NCBI GenBank assembly: GCA_016650355.1
Contig: JAENVX010000107.1
Location: 1-10,123, forward strand
Length of the DNA: 10,123 nt
Direction: 5' to 3'
From: Bacteroidia bacterium
GTDB taxonomy: Bacteria; Bacteroidota; Bacteroidia; Cytophagales; Cyclobacteriaceae
This document shows positions 6,529-10,123 of this stretch, one piece after another (the first letter of the stretch is position 1; the number at the start of each line of letters is the position of its first letter). The translations under genes were made by a program, and so were the position numbers. A model generated the notes under the pieces. The model saw nothing but the letters and a program-made list of their open reading frames with translations, was not told where the DNA came from and made no database searches.

Positions 6529-6544
6529 GGTGACATACATCACA
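6529..6544 (-). promoter_or_regulatory. Candidate CRP/FNR-family operator upstream of the persulfide dioxygenase operon
   Basis: On the minus strand this reads TGTGATGTATGTCACC, an imperfect palindrome. It matches TGTGA-N6-TCACA at 9 of 10 positions, and its core TGAT-N4-GTCA has the FNR-type spacing. The centre (6536.5) is 29.5 bases before the first base of the -7-like octamer, placing it near -41. The intergenic gap (6471-6613) holds no other gene. Confidence 0.45.
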
Positions 6545-6613
6545 TTGCCAAAAAATTTCGCCTCAGGGTAATAATCAATAAGGATTGGTGCAATTTTTAA
6601 AGGGTCAAACAGG

Positions 6614-7486
6614 CTATGGTTTTGATTTTCTAAGCGGATAAACAAGTTGTTGAAAAAACGTTTTTGGGAATTTTTCATCGCCACTAAATCCAAGTTTCTC
6701 ATCTCTGCCGCTGCGTGGAATATAGGACGTGCCAAACAGATAATCCCAAATACTAAGGCTGATACCATAATTAACTCCCGTTGGGGTTGGCAATGTTTTG
6801 GCGTGATGCCAAATGTGCATGACGGGACTATTAATAATGTATTTCAAGGGGCCGTAGGTAATATTAAGATTCGAATGATTGAAATGCCCAATGGCCACGG
6901 CTATAATGTGGATGATAAAAAAATCCTGCAATCCAAATCCAATCATGGCCAACGGAATATATTGTAGCATCTTGTAAATTACCGTTTCCATCCAATGAAA
7001 ACGCAAGTGTGCCGCGAAACCCATTTCCTCCACAGAGTGATGTACCTTATGAAACTCCCACATCCAGGAAACATGATGCAACATGCGGTGGATATTCCAC
7101 TGTATAAAATCAGCGAGGATGAACATCAAAGAAAACTGTGCCCACGCGGGCCAACGTTGGACCTGTATGGCTACTATGTTTTGAATGCCGAATAAATGAA
7201 GGAAATCATTGAAGGCATTCACAGCAATGTTTGAAATTGCATTATACCCAATAAGGGAGAATAAAAAGAAATTGAAGAACATATAAAAAGCATCCAGCCA
7301 AAAGTCTTTCCGAAAGATGGATTGACCTTTTCGCCAAGGCACAATTATCTCCAGCAACCACATAAACAAAGAAATCCCCACCAACCACCAGAAGTAGTTG
7401 TGCCAGGAAGGGTATGTTATCTCGGTGACCAGATAGTTCCAATAACCCGTATAAGAGTCAATAAATATTTTCCAATAATTCTCCAT
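6614..7486 (-). CDS. Fatty acid hydroxylase/sterol desaturase family membrane protein
   Basis: A 290-residue integral membrane protein of the di-iron fatty acid hydroxylase superfamily (sterol desaturase, carotene hydroxylase and related enzymes), which uses O2 to hydroxylate or desaturate lipids. Hydrophobic segments are visible near 31-49, 64-86, 114-130 and 174-198. The histidine clusters are H133-x3-H137-H138 (HRMLHH), H146-x2-H149-H150 (HKVHH), H201/H204 (HFNH) and H224-x2-H227-H228 (HIWHH), matching the conserved iron-binding pattern. The substrate cannot be read; sterols, fatty acids, sphingoid bases or ornithine lipids are all precedented. The start ATG is followed by a short amphipathic segment. 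It lies 143 bases upstream of the persulfide dioxygenase gene on the same strand, and the divergent ABC gene starts 149 bases away. The downstream operon appears to have its own promoter, so co-transcription is not required. Confidence 0.92.
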   Translation of the reverse strand: MENYWKIFIDSYTGYWNYLVTEITYPSWHNYFWWLVGISLFMWLLEIIVPWRKGQSIFRKDFWLDAFYMFFNFFLFSLIGYNAISNIAVNAFNDFLHLFGIQNIVAIQVQRWPAWAQFSLMFILADFIQWNIHRMLHHVSWMWEFHKVHHSVEEMGFAAHLRFHWMETVIYKMLQYIPLAMIGFGLQDFFIIHIIAVAIGHFNHSNLNITYGPLKYIINSPVMHIWHHAKTLPTPTGVNYGISLSIWDYLFGTSYIPRSGRDEKLGFSGDEKFPKTFFQQLVYPLRKSKP

Positions 7487-7635
7487 CGTTACATTTTAGA
7501 AAATTACAACAATCAAAACGTAAATTACCAACATAAGGTAGACACAAATGGCGAATAAGCGAACTAGCAAAGGTTAGGATAAAAAGCAGAGAATTCGGTA
7601 ACTTATATCACTTAACACGTTGAAATTAAATTTTG

Positions 7636-8349
7636 ATGAATAAACAAAATGCAGTCGTAAGTGTTGATCGAATTCGTCATCAATTCGACAATAAAATAGT
7701 TCTTGCTGATATATCATATTCGTTTACCAAAAATAATGTAACTGCCATTCTTGGTAGAAGCGGTAGCGGAAAGTCCACATTGCTGAAAATTCTTAATGGC
7801 TTAATCCAACCCAACGAAGGCATTGTAACACTTTTTGACAAACCTATTGACTATAAAAATATGCAGTCAACTCGCTTGCAAATGGGATACGTAATTCAGC
7901 AAGTCGGTTTATTCCCCCACATGGATATTCGATCAAATATAGATTTGTTAGGCAAGGTTACTCATCAGGCCAAGGAGGCAATGCAAACCAGAGTTCAACA
8001 ACTTATGGACATGGTTCAACTACCCCACGAATACAGCAAAAAGTATCCACACGAACTTTCTGGAGGCGAACAACAACGTGTCGGCTTATGTAGGGCAATG
8101 TTCCTTAATCCACCCGTGCTGTTAATGGACGAACCCTTCGGTTCGCTTGATTATGAAACGAAACGAAACATTTATCAACACCTTATGGTCATACAGCATA
8201 AGGAGCCTCGTACAATTATTCTGGTCACACACGACTGGGACGAAGCCATCACTTTGGCAGATCAGTTTGTCTGGATAGAAAATGGGAAGATTAAAGCCGA
8301 TGGTAATACTGACGATCTGAAAAAATTAAAGGTTTCAAATGCATTGTAA
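7636..8349 (+). CDS. ABC transporter ATP-binding protein, betaine/choline (OpuC/EgtU) type
   Basis: A 237-residue cytoplasmic ATPase that would drive the importer encoded by the next gene. All nucleotide-binding motifs are intact: Walker A GRSGSGKS (40-47), Q-loop near Q89 (VIQQVGLFPH), signature LSGGEQQ (141-147), Walker B VLLMDEP (161-167), D-loop SLD (170-172) and switch histidine H199 (THDWDEA). The sequence QVGLFPH and the gene partner place it in the quaternary-amine/betaine uptake group. At 237 residues it lacks the C-terminal CBS pair that senses ionic strength in OpuA/OpuCA, so osmotic gating by that route is not expected. I use ATG 7636 rather than the adjacent TTG at 7633. The stop codon is one base before the preferred start of the permease gene and overlaps an alternative start, so the two are translationally linked. 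Confidence 0.93.
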   Translation: MNKQNAVVSVDRIRHQFDNKIVLADISYSFTKNNVTAILGRSGSGKSTLLKILNGLIQPNEGIVTLFDKPIDYKNMQSTRLQMGYVIQQVGLFPHMDIRSNIDLLGKVTHQAKEAMQTRVQQLMDMVQLPHEYSKKYPHELSGGEQQRVGLCRAMFLNPPVLLMDEPFGSLDYETKRNIYQHLMVIQHKEPRTIILVTHDWDEAITLADQFVWIENGKIKADGNTDDLKKLKVSNAL

Positions 8350-8350
8350 T

Positions 8351-9829
8351 ATGGTACGCTATTTTTTCATTTTTTTTCTATTACTTTCTCAAGGCTTGCT
8401 CGCCCAGAAAAATACAATTCGTGTAGGCGCCAAACATTTTAATGAAGGATATATTCTAAGTGAAATGATTTCATTGATTCTGGAAGACGGAGGTTTTACG
8501 GTTGAGCGCAAATTCAATTTAGGCGGTACTGCAGTAAGCTTTGAAGCCTTGCGTAATAATGCCATAGATATATATCCGGAATACACAGGTACTCTTGCAG
8601 CAGAAATATTAAAACAGGATACATCACTCAGCTTACCCGAGATTAGAAAAATGTTAGTGAACTATGATCTTGAGGTTTCATCTCCCTATGGTTTTAACAA
8701 CACCTATGCACTGCTCATTGATAGTGGCATATCGCATAAACTTTCAATTAAAAATATTTCCGATCTGTCCAAACACCCTGATCTTAACGTTGGCTTGAGC
8801 TATGAGTTTTTGAAACGCAAAGACGGCTGGGAAAACTTGGCACATCACTATAACCTTTCACACCAACCCATAGCACTTGAGCATGGATTAGCATACCAGG
8901 CCGTTTTGGAATATAAAATTGATGTTACCGATGCCTACTCTACAGATGGAGAGATAAAAAAATATAGTCTTGTATTGCTTGAAGATGATTTTAGATTCTT
9001 TCCGGAATATCAAGCAGTTTCGTTTTATTCCAACTCGCTGCCGCCTGCTGCAAAGAAGCTGTTGGATAAACTAACTGCACAGATTTCAGAAGTGGAAATG
9101 CAACAGCTTAATGCAATGGCTCTTTTTGAAAATTTAAATCACCGGGAGATAGCAACAAATTTTCTCGTCAAGAAAGGGTTAATCAATCAGGTGGAACAGA
9201 GTACACGTTCAGATGCGCACGTCATATTGGAAAAAACGTGGGTTCACTTAAAGCTCACATTTTTTGCCTTGCTTATTTCTATCCTGGTGGCAGTCCCCAT
9301 GGGCGTTTTCATTTACAATCATTCCATTTTATCGAAATCCGTATTATATGTAACCGGCATTCTTCAGACGATACCGTCCATTGCCCTACTGGCATTAATG
9401 ATTCCCCTCGTTGGTATTGGTATAGTGCCTGCAGTAATAGCATTATTTTTATATGCCTTGCTCCCGATCTTGCGAAATACAGTAATTGGTCTTTTTACAG
9501 TTGACCCGGTACTTAAGAATGTCGCAACAGCCATTGGGCTAAGTCAAATAAACCGACTGCGCATAGTAGAATTTCCATTGGCCATGCCAATGATCCTTAC
9601 CGGGATTCGCACCGCAGCAGTGATCAACATTGGTACTGCAACGCTGGCTGCTTTTATTGGAGCGGGTGGATTAGGTGAGTTTATTGTTACCGGCCTGGCG
9701 CTAAACAACACCAAACTTATTCTGATGGGAGCAATCCCTGCTGCCGTGTTGGCAATCCTCACTGAATTGATTTTTGAACTGTTGGAAAAAATCTTGATCC
9801 CCAAGCATCTCCGTCAACGGTTAACTTGA
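8351..9829 (+). CDS. ABC transporter fused substrate-binding protein and permease, betaine/choline/ergothioneine type
   Basis: A 492-residue single-chain importer subunit. Residues 1-18 are a signal peptide or membrane anchor (MVRYFFIFFLLLSQGLLAQ). Residues 20-280 are a type II binding domain of the OpuC/OsmF/EgtU family, with GGTAVSFEAL (58-67), DIYPEYTGT (73-81) and YSTDG (196-200). Residues about 290-485 are a permease domain with roughly five helices and an EAA-type coupling loop (about 392-422, ATAIGLSQINRLRIVEFP) for the ATPase. Binding domain first, permease second is the reverse of OpuABC and pneumococcal EgtU. Substrate is not fixed by what I can see: glycine betaine, choline, carnitine and ergothioneine are all possible. 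An in-frame ATG at 8339 overlaps the ATPase gene; I prefer 8351 because its Arg-containing start fits a signal peptide better. Confidence 0.92.
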   Translation: MVRYFFIFFLLLSQGLLAQKNTIRVGAKHFNEGYILSEMISLILEDGGFTVERKFNLGGTAVSFEALRNNAIDIYPEYTGTLAAEILKQDTSLSLPEIRKMLVNYDLEVSSPYGFNNTYALLIDSGISHKLSIKNISDLSKHPDLNVGLSYEFLKRKDGWENLAHHYNLSHQPIALEHGLAYQAVLEYKIDVTDAYSTDGEIKKYSLVLLEDDFRFFPEYQAVSFYSNSLPPAAKKLLDKLTAQISEVEMQQLNAMALFENLNHREIATNFLVKKGLINQVEQSTRSDAHVILEKTWVHLKLTFFALLISILVAVPMGVFIYNHSILSKSVLYVTGILQTIPSIALLALMIPLVGIGIVPAVIALFLYALLPILRNTVIGLFTVDPVLKNVATAIGLSQINRLRIVEFPLAMPMILTGIRTAAVINIGTATLAAFIGAGGLGEFIVTGLALNNTKLILMGAIPAAVLAILTELIFELLEKILIPKHLRQRLT

Positions 9830-9838
9830 AACAACCAC

Positions 9839-10120
9839 CTACTTCACTACCTCAACACCTGTCCAAAAGGCCACTCTTCCTTTGATGACTTTAGCTAACT
9901 CGCTCGGATTCTTATAATACCAAACAGCGTCTTTGTTTTCCTTCCCATCAATGGCAAGTGAATAATAATTGGCCGTGCCCTTCCAATGACAGACCGTTTC
10001 GGTATTGCTCGCTTTAAGGAATTCTTTTTTCAAATTCGCTTCCGGAAAATAATGATTCCCTTCTATTACTACAGTATCATCGCATTCCGCTATTACTTTG
10101 TCATTCCAAAGTGCTTTCAT
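9839..10120 (-). CDS. DUF427 domain protein
   Basis: A 93-residue single-domain protein of the DUF427 family, a small beta-rich fold of unknown biochemical function common in bacteria and fungi. The family pattern is clear: WNDKVIAECDDTVVIEGNHY near the N-terminus, HYFP (23-26), the core C-H-W-K-G-T-A (44-50) followed by YY, WYY at 67-69, and RVAFWTGVEV at the end. No signal peptide or membrane segment is present, so it should be cytoplasmic. The Met at the right edge of the window matches the usual family start, although only three bases lie upstream, so its promoter is outside. It converges on the ABC permease gene with a nine-base gap and no hairpin terminator that I can see. Family assignment is firm; function is not known. 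Confidence 0.9.
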   Translation of the reverse strand: MKALWNDKVIAECDDTVVIEGNHYFPEANLKKEFLKASNTETVCHWKGTANYYSLAIDGKENKDAVWYYKNPSELAKVIKGRVAFWTGVEVVK

Positions 10121-10123
10121 GAT

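Noticed and set aside
6471..6536. Twenty-two-codon N-terminal extension of the MBL-rhodanese protein starting at an ATG at 6536
   Set aside because: The family begins at the MKIEQIYTGC methionine, and the extension would start within the candidate operator and upstream of the expected transcription start.
6514..6768. 84-codon minus-strand open frame overlapping the 3' end of the fatty acid hydroxylase gene
   Set aside because: It is mostly a shadow of that gene in another frame, has no recognisable domain, and its remaining part falls over the intergenic operator.
7514..7548. Possible minus-strand promoter for the fatty acid hydroxylase gene (TACGTTTTG with an upstream TTTG)
   Set aside because: The -7 match needs an extra base between TA and TTTG, and the spacer to the upstream TTTG is 22 bases; too weak to list as a feature.

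Overview
The window looks like a chromosomal segment of a Bacteroidota bacterium, probably of the Cytophagales/Chitinophagales type. This rests on the moderately AT-rich DNA, mostly weak or absent Shine-Dalgarno sequences, promoter elements resembling the Bacteroidota -7 box TAnnTTTG, and the gene families themselves. I cannot place the genus. Nothing indicates a phage, plasmid, insertion sequence, CRISPR array, tRNA or rRNA. No stretch without a gene is longer than about 150 bases.

Layout. (1) 2-3053, plus strand: the 3' part of a large glycoside hydrolase family 2 gene whose true start lies left of the window, then a small VOC-fold protein. (2) 3154-4181, plus strand: a CDGSH iron-sulfur protein and a hemerythrin/YtfE-like di-iron protein. 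(3) 4220-6470, minus strand: a tight four-gene operon made of an iron-dependent persulfide dioxygenase-type metallo-beta-lactamase fused to two rhodanese domains, two very small membrane proteins, and an HMA metal-binding protein with a CxxC motif. Upstream on the same strand (6614-7486) is a fatty acid hydroxylase/sterol desaturase family membrane protein. (4) 7636-9829, plus strand: a two-gene ABC importer of the betaine/choline (OpuC/EgtU) type, with one ATPase and one polypeptide joining the substrate-binding protein to the permease. (5) 9839-10120, minus strand: a DUF427 protein convergent with the importer.

How the genes may work together. Regions 2 and 3 share a theme of iron-sulfur, di-iron and reactive sulfur chemistry. 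The hemerythrin-like gene and the persulfide dioxygenase operon each have upstream a TGAT-N4-RTCA palindrome of the CRP/FNR type, then exactly 21 bases, then the identical octamer GATCTTTG, which is one base off the Bacteroidota -7 box. The spacing is what a class II CRP/FNR-activated promoter would have, so both units may answer to one redox, nitric oxide or sulfide-responsive regulator. This shared arrangement is the most interesting signal I found. It is a reading of the sequence, not a demonstrated regulon.
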